Positions 24,693 through 31,549 of a stretch of DNA of 33,129 nucleotides are shown piece after piece. How positions within the stretch are numbered: position 1 is the first letter of the stretch; each line of letters opens with the position of its first letter. The DNA lies in assembly GCA_903970625.1 (NCBI GenBank), contig CAJCJG010000140.1, forward strand, positions 1-33,129, given 5' to 3'. This DNA is from Solirubrobacterales bacterium 70-9. GTDB taxonomy: Bacteria; Pseudomonadota; Alphaproteobacteria; Acetobacterales; Acetobacteraceae. Both the position numbers and the translations under genes were made by a program. The notes below the pieces were generated by a model, which saw nothing but the letters and a program-made list of their open reading frames with translations, did not search any database and was not told where the DNA came from.

Positions 24693-25589
24693 TCAGCCCC
24701 GCTTCGTCAGTTTCAGTTTCTCGCGCACGGCGTCCGGCCCCAGCACGCGCGCGCCCATTGCGGTCAGCACCGTCGCGGCCCGCTCCACAAGCTGCCCGTT
24801 GCTGGCAAGCTGGCCGCGCCCGAGATACAGATTGTCCTCCAGCCCGACGCGCACGTTCCCGCCGGCCAGTGCGGCCATCGCGGCGTACGGCAACTGCATC
24901 CGCCCGATCGAGAAGGCGGAGAATATCGCGCCCGGCGGCAACTGGTTGACCATCGCCATCAAGGTCAGCGGATCGTCCGGCGCGCCGTACGGGATGCCCA
25001 TGCACAACTGGATCAGCACCGGGTCGTCCAGCACGCCCGCGCGGATCATGTCCTTGACCATCACCAGATGCCCGGTGTCGAACACTTCCAGTTCCGGCTT
25101 CACGCCCAGCGCCTGCACCTGTTTGGCCATCGAGCGCAGCGTGTCCGGCGTGTTGACCATCACGTAGTCGCCGCCGGCGGCGAAATTCATCGAGCCGCAA
25201 TCGAGCGTGCAAATCTCCGGCAGCAATTTGGCCACATGCGCGAGCCGCTCGGTCGCGCCCGCCATGTCGGTGCCGGCCGCATTCGGCGGCAGCGGCGCCT
25301 CCACCGATCCGAACACCAGATCGCCCCCCATGCCCGCCGTCAGATTCACGATCACGTCTGTGCCGGAGGACCGAACGCGCTCCATCACTTCGGCATACAG
25401 CGCCACGTCGCGGGCGCCCTTGCCGGTGGCGGGGTTGCGGACATGGATGTGGGCGACGGCGGCACCGGCACGCGCCGCCTCGATGGCGGCGGCGGCAATC
25501 TGCGCGGGTGTCACTGGCACCTTGTCCGACCGCCCGGTCGAATCGCCGGCCCCCGTGACCGCACAGGTGATGAACACGTCCCAGTTCAT
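24693..25589 (-). CDS. BKACE-family beta-keto acid cleavage enzyme, probable 3-dehydrocarnitine cleavage
   Basis: A 298-residue enzyme of the DUF849/BKACE family. Members use acetyl-CoA to cleave a beta-keto acid into acetoacetate and a CoA thioester. Zinc ligands His47 and His49 appear in [13 protein letters not shown], and a further acidic ligand is Glu251 in [23 protein letters not shown] (128-136) and [10 protein letters not shown] (167-175) are typical of the family. The immediate downstream gene is carnitine dehydrogenase/thioesterase, so the likely reaction is 3-dehydrocarnitine plus acetyl-CoA to betainyl-CoA plus acetoacetate. The start codon follows GGAGCGGGG. A protease gene ends only 31 bases upstream on the same strand, so it is unclear whether this operon has its own promoter. 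Confidence 0.92.
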   Translation of the reverse strand: MNWDVFITCAVTGAGDSTGRSDKVPVTPAQIAAAAIEAARAGAAVAHIHVRNPATGKGARDVALYAEVMERVRSSGTDVIVNLTAGMGGDLVFGSVEAPLPPNAAGTDMAGATERLAHVAKLLPEICTLDCGSMNFAAGGDYVMVNTPDTLRSMAKQVQALGVKPELEVFDTGHLVMVKDMIRAGVLDDPVLIQLCMGIPYGAPDDPLTLMAMVNQLPPGAIFSAFSIGRMQLPYAAMAALAGGNVRVGLEDNLYLGRGQLASNGQLVERAATVLTAMGARVLGPDAVREKLKLTKRG

Positions 25590-25620
25590 GGTCGCCCCGC
25601 TCCGCTTGCCGTGCCGAACC

Positions 25621-26556
25621 CTAGCGCAGATAGAGCCTGCCGGTGGCGTAGGAAATCCACAGATGCCGGTGGCCGAGATAATCCGCCCCCAGCAAAAGCT
25701 CCGCCCCTGCCAGCGGCAGGCCGGCCACGTTGAGCGTCATGTTGCGCGCGATCGCGCCCGGCAGTCCGAACGTGCCGAATCGGTGCTCCCGCAGCGCGAG
25801 CGTGCCGCCGCCGACGCCCCGGCCGGTGCGCGCCATGTCGCCCTCCAGCGTCGCCTCGGTCACGCCGAGCGTCTGCGCGGCCTCGCGTGTCAGCAGCGAG
25901 GTACGGGCGCCGGTGTCGAGCATCGCCCGCACTGGGTGGCCATCCACCTGTACGTCGAGGAACGCGAGGCCGCCACGGCCGCGCCGGAATGGCGCCTGCA
26001 CGCCGCCGGCCCAGGGGCGCCAGCCCGGGCAGGTGCTGGGCGAGTAGAGCGCCATGCGGCCGTCCGGCAGGTCCAGTTCCACGTCGAAGCCGGCCAGGAC
26101 ATCGGCTCCCAGCAGGCCCTCGACCGGCGGGTCGATGCCTTCCAGCGAGGGCAAATCCCCCACGCCCACATTGCGCGGGCCGCCGACGACGTGGCCGGCC
26201 AGTGCCAACTCGCGCAGCCGGGCGCCGGCGGAATTGACGTTGCCGGTCACGCCGACCAGGGTTTTGGTGTGGCGGGGATCGCGCGCCAGATTGAGGGCCG
26301 CCACCGCCTGCGGTGTGAGCGTGGTGGTCTCCGCCCCGGTATCGACCAGCAGCGTCGCGGGCTTGCCGTCCAGCGCCGCTTGGGTCAGCAGGAAATTGCG
26401 CGCCTCCCGGAGCGGCAGTTCCGCCTGTTTGGCCGGGCGGCACGGGTCCAGGAGTTCTGCGCGGTGGGACGATGCGGCGCAGGCGGATGGCAGGGCGAGG
26501 GCCAGCAGCAACACGCAGGCACGGCGGGCGGCGAGGCCGGGTATCAGGGAAACCAT
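25621..26556 (-). CDS. Exported two-lobed aspartic protease (retropepsin-like, two DTG motifs)
   Basis: A 311-residue protein with an N-terminal hydrophobic signal ([19 protein letters not shown]), so probably periplasmic. It carries two aspartic protease lobes in one chain: Asp72 in [14 protein letters not shown] and Asp214 in [13 protein letters not shown]. Each is followed about 75 residues later by the hydrophobic-Gly element ([34 protein letters not shown]). Single-chain duplication of a retropepsin-like unit recalls the pepsin arrangement and is seen in some bacterial proteases. Four cysteines are possible in the mature chain. I chose the ATG at 26556; a GTG at 26574 is possible. The gene is divergent from the PHB-depolymerase-like gene and upstream of the carnitine block. 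I see no functional tie to either. Confidence 0.85.
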   Translation of the reverse strand: MVSLIPGLAARRACVLLLALALPSACAASSHRAELLDPCRPAKQAELPLREARNFLLTQAALDGKPATLLVDTGAETTTLTPQAVAALNLARDPRHTKTLVGVTGNVNSAGARLRELALAGHVVGGPRNVGVGDLPSLEGIDPPVEGLLGADVLAGFDVELDLPDGRMALYSPSTCPGWRPWAGGVQAPFRRGRGGLAFLDVQVDGHPVRAMLDTGARTSLLTREAAQTLGVTEATLEGDMARTGRGVGGGTLALREHRFGTFGLPGAIARNMTLNVAGLPLAGAELLLGADYLGHRHLWISYATGRLYLR

Positions 26557-26619
26557 GCTGCCATAATGCCGCACCGCAGCGCCCGAGTCAGCGGCGCCCG
26601 GGGGATGGCTGCGTCACGA

Positions 26620-26644
26620 TACGGTTGGGCAGGGTACGGTTGGG
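26620..26644 (+). repeat. Pair of 10-base direct repeats in a divergent intergenic region
   Basis: TACGGTTGGG occurs at 26620-26629 and again at 26635-26644, starting 15 bases apart. The pair lies between the protease gene (-) and the esterase gene (+). Spacing of about one and a half helical turns is possible for a regulator or tandem promoter elements, but no protein can be named. Confidence 0.4.
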
Positions 26645-26650
26645 GCTGGC

Positions 26651-26674
26651 ACATGGCGGCGCCGCGGGCCATGT
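26651..26674. promoter_or_regulatory. Inverted repeat, possible operator, upstream of the esterase gene
   Basis: ACATGGC (26651-26657) and GCCATGT (26668-26674) are perfect 7-base inverted arms around a 10-base GC-rich centre that itself contains GGCGCC. It sits 50 bases before the esterase start and 95 before the divergent protease start. It may be a dimeric repressor site or a hairpin in the leader. The structure is seen; any role is inferred. Confidence 0.35.
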
Positions 26675-26723
26675 CACGGTCTAGCCGCGCCTGACGGGAG
26701 GCAGCCGGCGGAAAGGGATTTTT

Positions 26724-27746
26724 ATGGACGACGGCCTGCCGGCTCGGCTGACCCGCATGACGCGGCGGCTGCTCGACCCCACCCACGGACCCGCCCGCGC
26801 CATCGAGGAGGCGCTGCACGACCTGACCGCACGGTTCTCGCCCGCGCCGCGCAAGCCGGTTGCGGTCGCCCCGGTCGTGCCGGGAAGTGTCGGCGAGACC
26901 ACCGGGTTCGGCGCCAATCCGGGCGTGTTGCGGATGCTGCACTATGTTCCGGCAACGCTGCGCTCGGGCGCGCCGCTGCTGATGCTGCTGCATGGCTGCG
27001 GTCAGGATGCCGCCTTGTTCGCCCGCGCCACCGGCTTCACCGCTCTGGCCGACCGGCTCGGCGCCGTGTTGCTGCTGCCGGAGCAGCAGAGCGCCAACAA
27101 TGCCGGGCGTTGCTTCAACTGGTTCGAGCCGGGCGATATCCGGCGCGGCGGCGGCGAGGCGGCGTCGATGGCGCAAATGGCCGCCTCCGCCCTGCACCGG
27201 TTCAAGGGCGATCCGGCCAGAGTGTTCGTCGCCGGGCTGTCGGCGGGGGCCGCGATGGCGGCGGCGCTGTTGGCCGCCTATCCGGACGTGTTTGCCGGCG
27301 GCGGCATCGTGGCGGGGCTGCCGGTGGGCGCGGCCAGCGACATGGGGTCGGCCTTCGCGCGGATGCAGAAAGCCGGCACCTATAGCCGCAAAACCCTGGT
27401 CGCGCGCGCCTCGCCGCCCCGCGCCGGGGGTATTGCGTGGCCGCGGTTGCCGCGCGTGTCGGTCTGGTCCGGCAGCGCCGACCACACCGTGGACCCGGCC
27501 AATTCCGATGCCCTGGTGGCCCAATGGACCGGCCTGCACGGGCTGCCGGACACGCCCGACCGCGCGGAGACCGTGGCGCCCGGGGTGCGGCGCCGAGTTT
27601 GGGGGACGGCCGTCGAGCAGTGGCAACTGGACGGATTCGGGCATGCGTTTCCGGCCATCGCCTCCGGGTCCGATCCGTTCGTGCAAGCCGCGCCCGTGGC
27701 CGCTGCCGATGCGATGGCCCGGTTCTGGGGCCTGTTGCCGGCGTGA
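26724..27746 (+). CDS. PHB depolymerase-family alpha/beta hydrolase (esterase)
   Basis: A 340-residue alpha/beta hydrolase of the PHB depolymerase/feruloyl esterase family. Features: the oxyanion region LLMLLHGCGQDAALFA near 85, the nucleophile Ser173 in VAGLSAGAAM, an acidic residue in WSGSADHTVDP (Asp253 or Asp258) and the base His307 in DGFGHAF. There is no obvious signal peptide. The first 45 residues, including a DPTHGPARAIEEAL stretch, resemble the lead of intracellular family members of rhizobia and relatives. The ATG follows AAAGGGA. It is coupled to truA through a GTGA overlap. The natural substrate, short polyester or another ester, cannot be told from the sequence. Confidence 0.9.
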   Translation: MDDGLPARLTRMTRRLLDPTHGPARAIEEALHDLTARFSPAPRKPVAVAPVVPGSVGETTGFGANPGVLRMLHYVPATLRSGAPLLMLLHGCGQDAALFARATGFTALADRLGAVLLLPEQQSANNAGRCFNWFEPGDIRRGGGEAASMAQMAASALHRFKGDPARVFVAGLSAGAAMAAALLAAYPDVFAGGGIVAGLPVGAASDMGSAFARMQKAGTYSRKTLVARASPPRAGGIAWPRLPRVSVWSGSADHTVDPANSDALVAQWTGLHGLPDTPDRAETVAPGVRRRVWGTAVEQWQLDGFGHAFPAIASGSDPFVQAAPVAAADAMARFWGLLPA

Positions 27747-28513
27747 GCACGCGGCTGGCGTTGCTGCTGGAGTACGACGGCCGCCGCTATGTCGGCTGGC
27801 AAAGCCAATCGGGCGCGGGACTTGCGGTGCAGAACGTGTTGGAGGCGGCGGCGGCAAAGCTGGCCGGCGGCGCGGCGGTGCCGGCGACAGTGGCGGGCCG
27901 CACCGACGCCGGCGTGCATGCCGAGGGGCAGGTTGCGATGCTGGAACTGCCCGGCGAGTGGCGGCCGGACAAGGTGCGGGATGCCCTCAATTTCCATATG
28001 AAACCACACCCGATCGTCGTCCTGCGCGCCGTGCTGGCGCCGGATGGATGGAATCCTCGATTTTCCGCCATCGGGCGTTCGTACCGCTACCGCATCCTGA
28101 ATCGGCGCGCGCGGCCGGCGTTGCTGGTCGGGCGGGTGTGGCACGTCGATCAGGCGCTGGATGCCGACGCCATGAACCGCGCGGCGCAGTCGCTGCTCGG
28201 CCGGCACGATTTCACCTCGTTTCGAGCGTCGAAATGTCAGGCCAAAAGCCCGATCCGCACACTGGACCGGCTGGATGTGACGCGATCCGGCGAGCTGATC
28301 GAATTTTCGGTCGGCGCCCGTAGTTTTTTGCACCATCAGGTGCGCAACATGGTCGGCACACTGAAACTGGTGGGCGAGGGAAAATGGCCGGAGACCGCCG
28401 TGGCCGAGGCGCTCGCGGCATGCGACCGCAGCGCCGCCGGCCCGACCGCGCCGCCGGATGGGTTGGCGCTGGTCGCGGTGCGCTATCCGACGGACCCGTT
28501 CGCGACCGACTGA
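27743..28513 (+). CDS. truA: tRNA pseudouridine(38-40) synthase TruA
   Basis: A 256-residue TruA that converts uridines 38-40 in the tRNA anticodon arm to pseudouridine. The catalytic aspartate is Asp55 in AGRTDAGVHAEGQV. LLLEYDGRRYVGWQSQ at the N-terminus, RSYRYRILNRRARPAL near 112, GRHDFTSFRASKCQAKSPIRT near 150 and RSFLHHQVRNMVGTL near 194 are characteristic. The start is GTG at 27743, overlapping the esterase stop codon (GTGA). Coupling a housekeeping tRNA gene to an esterase looks fortuitous but is clear in the sequence. It is followed after 14 bases by a GNAT gene, so the three form one transcription unit. Confidence 0.97.
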   Translation: MSTRLALLLEYDGRRYVGWQSQSGAGLAVQNVLEAAAAKLAGGAAVPATVAGRTDAGVHAEGQVAMLELPGEWRPDKVRDALNFHMKPHPIVVLRAVLAPDGWNPRFSAIGRSYRYRILNRRARPALLVGRVWHVDQALDADAMNRAAQSLLGRHDFTSFRASKCQAKSPIRTLDRLDVTRSGELIEFSVGARSFLHHQVRNMVGTLKLVGEGKWPETAVAEALAACDRSAAGPTAPPDGLALVAVRYPTDPFATD

Positions 28514-28527
28514 GGGGGGAGACTTGC

Positions 28528-28974
28528 ATGAGCCTGGACATTCGCGCGCCGACCGAAGCCGACCATTCGGCGTGGCTGCCGCTCTGGCGGGCGTACCAAG
28601 TGTTCTACAAGGTCGATCTGTCCGAGGCGACGACCTCTGCGCTGTGGGCGCGACTGCTGGACCCGGCCGAGCCGGTGCATGCGGCGCTGGCGTGGCGGGA
28701 GGGGCAGGCGGTCGGGCTGGCGCACTGGCTGACGCACCGCTCCACATGGTCGGTGGCGGATTGCTGCTATTTGAACGATCTGTTCGTGGCGCCGGAAACC
28801 CGCCTCGGCGGCGTCGGGCGGGCGCTGATCGCGCATGTTTATGAAGCCGCCAAGGCGGATGGCTGCGACCGGGTGTATTGGCTGACCCACGAGACGAACG
28901 CGACGGCGCAGGCGCTGTACGACAAGGTCGCGGTCAAGACGGGGTTTATTCATTATGGGCACCGGTTCGGCTAA
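28528..28974 (+). CDS. GNAT family N-acetyltransferase
   Basis: A 148-residue single-domain GNAT. The acceptor side starts IRAPTEADHSAWLPLWRAYQVFY. Motif A is YLNDLFVAPETRLGGVGRALIAHVYEAAKADG, containing the acetyl-CoA pyrophosphate loop in the variant form LGGVGRAL, followed by VYWLTHETNATAQALYDKVAVKTGFIHY, the usual motif B with Asn and Tyr. The ATG at 28528 follows GGGGGGA. It is the last gene of the esterase-truA unit. Its final codons carry one copy of a 10-base repeat (28951-28960) that recurs downstream. Substrate unknown: it could be an amino acid, polyamine or protein N-terminus. Confidence 0.92.
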   Translation: MSLDIRAPTEADHSAWLPLWRAYQVFYKVDLSEATTSALWARLLDPAEPVHAALAWREGQAVGLAHWLTHRSTWSVADCCYLNDLFVAPETRLGGVGRALIAHVYEAAKADGCDRVYWLTHETNATAQALYDKVAVKTGFIHYGHRFG

Positions 28975-29012
28975 GGCAGTCCATAATGTTGCTATATCGT
29001 AACATTATGGGC
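28951..29012. repeat. AT-rich repeat cluster with a perfect inverted repeat
   Basis: CCATAATGTT (28981-28990) and AACATTATGG (29001-29010) are perfect 10-base inverted arms with a 10-base loop. CATTATGGGC occurs at 29003-29012 and also, as an exact direct copy, at 28951-28960 inside the end of the GNAT gene. The stop codon of the hypothetical gene at 28992 lies in the loop. The stem is AT-rich and lacks a following T run, so it does not look like an ordinary terminator. It may be a dispersed repeat or an insertion scar. Confidence 0.7.
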
Positions 29013-29543
29013 GTGCCAAGACAGGTGCTTGTCCCAGGCCGCAAATTGGGCGGGCGGACCGCTGGCGAGGGGGATTGAACCCCGGCGGTGCCGCTCGGTC
29101 GCAGTCGTTGCCGGTTTCCAGGGCTGGGGAGCGGGCGGGATCGGGGCGGCTGGCCGCTCCGCCTCCGGCGTCACGCCGAGGGATTGTGTCGGCTGTGCCG
29201 GGCCGGGGGCCGTTGCCGGCGGTTCCGCCATCTCCGGTTCCGCCATCTCCGGGTCCGGGAGCGGGAAGCACGCTTGCCTTGCCGTCGGCACCCGTTTCTT
29301 CGGGCTGCCGGCCGGGCGGCTGGCGCCTTGGCGGGGGGCGGAGGGGTGTAGCGGGAGTTTGCCTTCCCGGAGGAGCTTTGCGAGTTCGGCGAAAGCTTCG
29401 ACAATCTCCTTGATGAAGCCGACGATCAGGGCGACCAGCCAAGCCGGAAGCCGCCAGTTGGCGCTGTCCGCCTCGACGGCTTCGTTGAGCCGGAGGCTGA
29501 ACTCCTTCAGTTTCTCGGCCGGGGTGAGGGGCGCACTGGGCAT
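28992..29543 (-). CDS. Hypothetical protein with membrane-active helix and Pro-rich tail
   Basis: A 183-residue protein I do not recognise. Residues about 1-62 look structured: PLTPAEKLKEFSLRLNEAVE, then a hydrophobic helix WLVALIVGFIKEIVEAFAELAKLLREG that could be a membrane anchor or amphipathic. From about residue 65 the chain is Pro/Ala-rich and low complexity, including a five-residue repeat PEMAE that comes from a 15-base tandem repeat in the DNA. The last 22 residues (from GPPAQFAAW to HNVTI) run through the inverted repeat at 28981-29010, so the tail may be read-through of a repeat element. No Shine-Dalgarno site precedes the ATG; a candidate -10 box lies so close that the message may be leaderless. 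The N-terminal part is more credible than the tail. Confidence 0.6.
   Translation of the reverse strand: MPSAPLTPAEKLKEFSLRLNEAVEADSANWRLPAWLVALIVGFIKEIVEAFAELAKLLREGKLPLHPSAPRQGASRPAGSPKKRVPTARQACFPLPDPEMAEPEMAEPPATAPGPAQPTQSLGVTPEAERPAAPIPPAPQPWKPATTATERHRRGSIPLASGPPAQFAAWDKHLSWHAHNVTI
29221..29250. repeat. 15-base tandem repeat, two copies, inside a coding region
   Basis: GGTTCCGCCATCTCC is repeated exactly at 29221-29235 and 29236-29250, with a diverged third partial copy following. On the minus strand it encodes a repeated PEMAE in the proline-rich part of the hypothetical protein. Such in-frame repeats expand or contract by replication slippage without breaking the frame. Confidence 0.8.
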
Positions 29544-29549
29544 GGCGAC

Positions 29550-29578
29550 GTGTTAGCATTAGTAACTGTCATGGGCAA
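29550..29578 (-). promoter_or_regulatory. Candidate sigma-70-type promoter for the hypothetical gene at 28992-29543
   Basis: On the minus strand TTGCCC (29578-29573) is followed after 17 bases by TAACAC (29555-29550). The predicted transcription start would fall on or next to the ATG at 29543, giving a leaderless message, in keeping with the missing ribosome site. The match to consensus is only moderate. Confidence 0.25.
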
Positions 29579-29751
29579 GGGGAAAAGTGGCGCGGAGCGC
29601 GTTTTGTGGGTAACGCCACCGGCTTTCGCGCGGGCAGAGTGCGAAAAAGTTGCGCCGCCTTCCGCGCCGGGGCCGATCCGGTAAATCCTTCCACCTCGAC
29701 ATCACTCCCTCAGATGCCGCACTCTCCGCCGACTCGTGAGGGACGTGGCGC

Positions 29752-30465
29752 ATGATGTTGGACGGCAAACGCTTCCTGGTGATCGGCGCCACGCAGGGGA
29801 TCGGGCGGGCACTTGCCGGCCTGGCCGCCGCCGCAGGCGCGGATGTGATCGTGGCCAGCCGGTCGGCGGAGCGGGTGGCGCGGACCATGGGCGAATTGAC
29901 CGGCGCCGGGAACGTCACCGGACATGTGATTGACCTGACCGATGCCGCATCCATTGCCGCGGGGATGAAGGCGGCGGGGAAGCTGGATTTTTTGGCCATT
30001 CCGGGCAGTGCCGTCACGTTCGGGTCGTTCCGGGACCTCGACGTCGCCGACGCGATGGCGTCCATGGCCAGCAAATTCTGGGGGCCGTATCGGGCGGTGA
30101 AGGCGGCGGAGATGGCGGCGGGTGGGTCGGTTGCGCTGTTTTCCGGGACCGCCAGCCGCAAGCCGATCGGCGCTGCGGCGCTGACGGCGATCAACAGCGC
30201 CGTCGAGGGGTTGGGGCGCGCGCTGGCGCTGGAACTGGCGCCGGTTCGCGTCAACGTGATCTGCCCCGGGTTGGTCGATACCGAAATGTGGGAGCGGCTG
30301 CCCGGCGGGCAACGGCTTGAAATGGTTGATCAGGCCCGCCGACGGCTGCCGGCGCGGTACGTCGCGACGGCCGCCGACATCGCGGAGTTTGCGCTGGCGG
30401 TCATGCAGAATCGCTATCTGACCGGTGCCGTTCTGGACATCGACGGCGGCGGCCTGGTGAGCTGA
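29752..30465 (+). CDS. SDR-fold protein lacking the YxxxK catalytic motif
   Basis: A 237-residue short-chain dehydrogenase/reductase-fold protein. The nucleotide-binding GATQGIG (12-18) is intact, followed by VIVASRS (32-38), whose Arg suggests NADP. A catalytic-type Ser is present around SGTASRK (131-137). At the place of the active-site Tyr-x-x-x-Lys, in front of the conserved SAVEGLGRALALELAPVRVN, the residues are Leu144 and Asn148. The protein is therefore either a divergent SDR with another mechanism or a binding protein. I recall similar divergent SDRs in other proteobacteria. The ATG at 29752 has GAGG upstream; a second ATG is directly adjacent. The 208 bases before it, shared with the divergent hypothetical gene, hold nothing else I can identify. 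Confidence 0.87.
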   Translation: MMLDGKRFLVIGATQGIGRALAGLAAAAGADVIVASRSAERVARTMGELTGAGNVTGHVIDLTDAASIAAGMKAAGKLDFLAIPGSAVTFGSFRDLDVADAMASMASKFWGPYRAVKAAEMAAGGSVALFSGTASRKPIGAAALTAINSAVEGLGRALALELAPVRVNVICPGLVDTEMWERLPGGQRLEMVDQARRRLPARYVATAADIAEFALAVMQNRYLTGAVLDIDGGGLVS

Positions 30466-30511
30466 CCGACCCGGGCTTGCCTGCGCCAGCCTGCGCCGCC
30501 AAGTTTGGCCT

Positions 30512-31135
30512 GTGACACAAAAATTGCAATTCCGTCGCCCAGGCTACCGGGGCCGACGCAGGTTGTCCGCATTGCGCGTGGCGCTGATGCTGGCTGTGGC
30601 GCCAATCGGCCCCGCTTCGGCGGCGGCGGGCGCGAGCATCGACGGGGTCGAGATGCCGCCCGTCAAGCACGCGGCGGGGCTGGCCTTGCGGCTGAACGGC
30701 ATCGGCATGCGAACCTATTCGGTGTTCCGCGTCCACATCTACGTCGCAGGGCTTTACCTTGAGCAACCGACGAACGACGCGGACGCCATTTTGAGTTCGG
30801 ACGGCGCGAAATTGCTGGACATCCATTTTGTCCACGACGTGAACGTGGAGCAGGCGCGCGAGGCCTGGGTGGAGGGGTTCGAGCAGAACTGCCGCCCGCC
30901 GTGCCACCTGAACGGACCGGATTTGCTGCAATTTCTGGCTGCGGTGCCGCCGTTCCGGCGCGGGGACGAGAGCACGCTGCTGTTCATTGGCCGCACGGTG
31001 CAGATTTCGGTCAACGGGCGGACGCTGGGGACGATTTCCGACGGGATGTTCACGCGTACCATTCTGGCGACCTTTATTGGTCCGTACCCGCCGAGCGAGC
31101 CGTTCAAGCACGGGCTGCTCGGGCTTCCCAACTGA
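30512..31135 (+). CDS. Exported chalcone isomerase-like family protein
   Basis: A 207-residue protein with a strongly basic N-terminus (RRPGYRGRRRLSALR) and hydrophobic ALMLAVAPIGPASAAA, a probable signal peptide. The rest matches the bacterial chalcone-isomerase-like family: LALRLNGIGMRTYSVFRVHIYVAGLYLE near residue 57, then a DIHFVHDVNVEQAREAWVEGF stretch and VQISVNGRTLGTISDGMFTRTILATFIGPYPPSE. Bacterial members are thought to be ligand-binding proteins rather than flavonoid enzymes. I took the GTG at 30512 because it includes the basic region, though its ribosome site is poor. It starts 46 bases after the SDR gene and may share its transcript. Confidence 0.82.
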   Translation: MTQKLQFRRPGYRGRRRLSALRVALMLAVAPIGPASAAAGASIDGVEMPPVKHAAGLALRLNGIGMRTYSVFRVHIYVAGLYLEQPTNDADAILSSDGAKLLDIHFVHDVNVEQAREAWVEGFEQNCRPPCHLNGPDLLQFLAAVPPFRRGDESTLLFIGRTVQISVNGRTLGTISDGMFTRTILATFIGPYPPSEPFKHGLLGLPN

Positions 31136-31165
31136 GCACTCCCTAACAATTCCCGACAATACCTA

Positions 31166-31181
31166 ACGCGACCGCTCGCGT
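31166..31181. other. Short hairpin after the chalcone-isomerase-like gene
   Basis: ACGCGA (31166-31171) and TCGCGT (31176-31181) form a perfect 6-base stem with a 4-base loop, 30 bases after a stop codon. No T run follows, so it is at best a weak or factor-assisted terminator, or an operator for the following small gene. Confidence 0.3.
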
Positions 31182-31222
31182 GTTGCATGGCAGCATTGGT
31201 GTGGACGATTAGGGGCTGAGCC

Positions 31223-31549
31223 ATGTCGGGCGCAATGACGTCGGGCGGCGCTGGAGTTGGCGTGCGACGATTCGGCGACGAGTTCGTGTTCCGGCCCGCG
31301 TTCGGAACGCGGCGGCCGGCCACGGACATGGGGCGCGCCGATCCCGCGCTGACGATCCTCGGGCCGCGCAGCATGGATCACGACGTGCCCGGCATGCGGC
31401 GCCGGATCGGGGCCAGCGCGCCGATGATGCCGCGCCGGCTGCCGTGGACCATCGCCGCTGTCGTGATGGGCGTGCTTTCCGTGGCGTTGTGGCGGGATGC
31501 CTTCGTGCTGGCGGACGCGCTGCTGCACAAGGCGGCCGGCCTTTACTGA
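31223..31549 (+). CDS. Hypothetical small protein with one C-terminal membrane segment
   Basis: A 108-residue protein with no recognised family. The first 70 residues are polar and Arg-rich (GVRRFGDEFVFRPAFGTRRPATDMG), and one hydrophobic stretch near the end (LPWTIAAVVMGVLSVALW) would anchor it with the N-terminus most likely in the cytoplasm, given the arginines before it. The ATG at 31223 follows AGGGGCTGAG, an acceptable ribosome site. Its stop overlaps the convergent proline-racemase-family gene by seven bases. Evidence is limited to an open frame, a ribosome site and a plausible membrane segment. Confidence 0.55.
   Translation: MSGAMTSGGAGVGVRRFGDEFVFRPAFGTRRPATDMGRADPALTILGPRSMDHDVPGMRRRIGASAPMMPRRLPWTIAAVVMGVLSVALWRDAFVLADALLHKAAGLY

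Noticed and set aside
20461-25167. Long plus-strand open frames (20461-22074, 23260-25167) opposite the CoA ligase and carnitine dehydrogenase
   Set aside because: Both are antisense shadows of clear enzyme genes in high-GC DNA, with no ribosome site or family pattern.
28975-29010. Inverted repeat as a rho-independent terminator of the truA-GNAT unit
   Set aside because: The stem is AT-rich and no T run follows on either strand. The extra direct copy in the GNAT gene fits a repeat element better.
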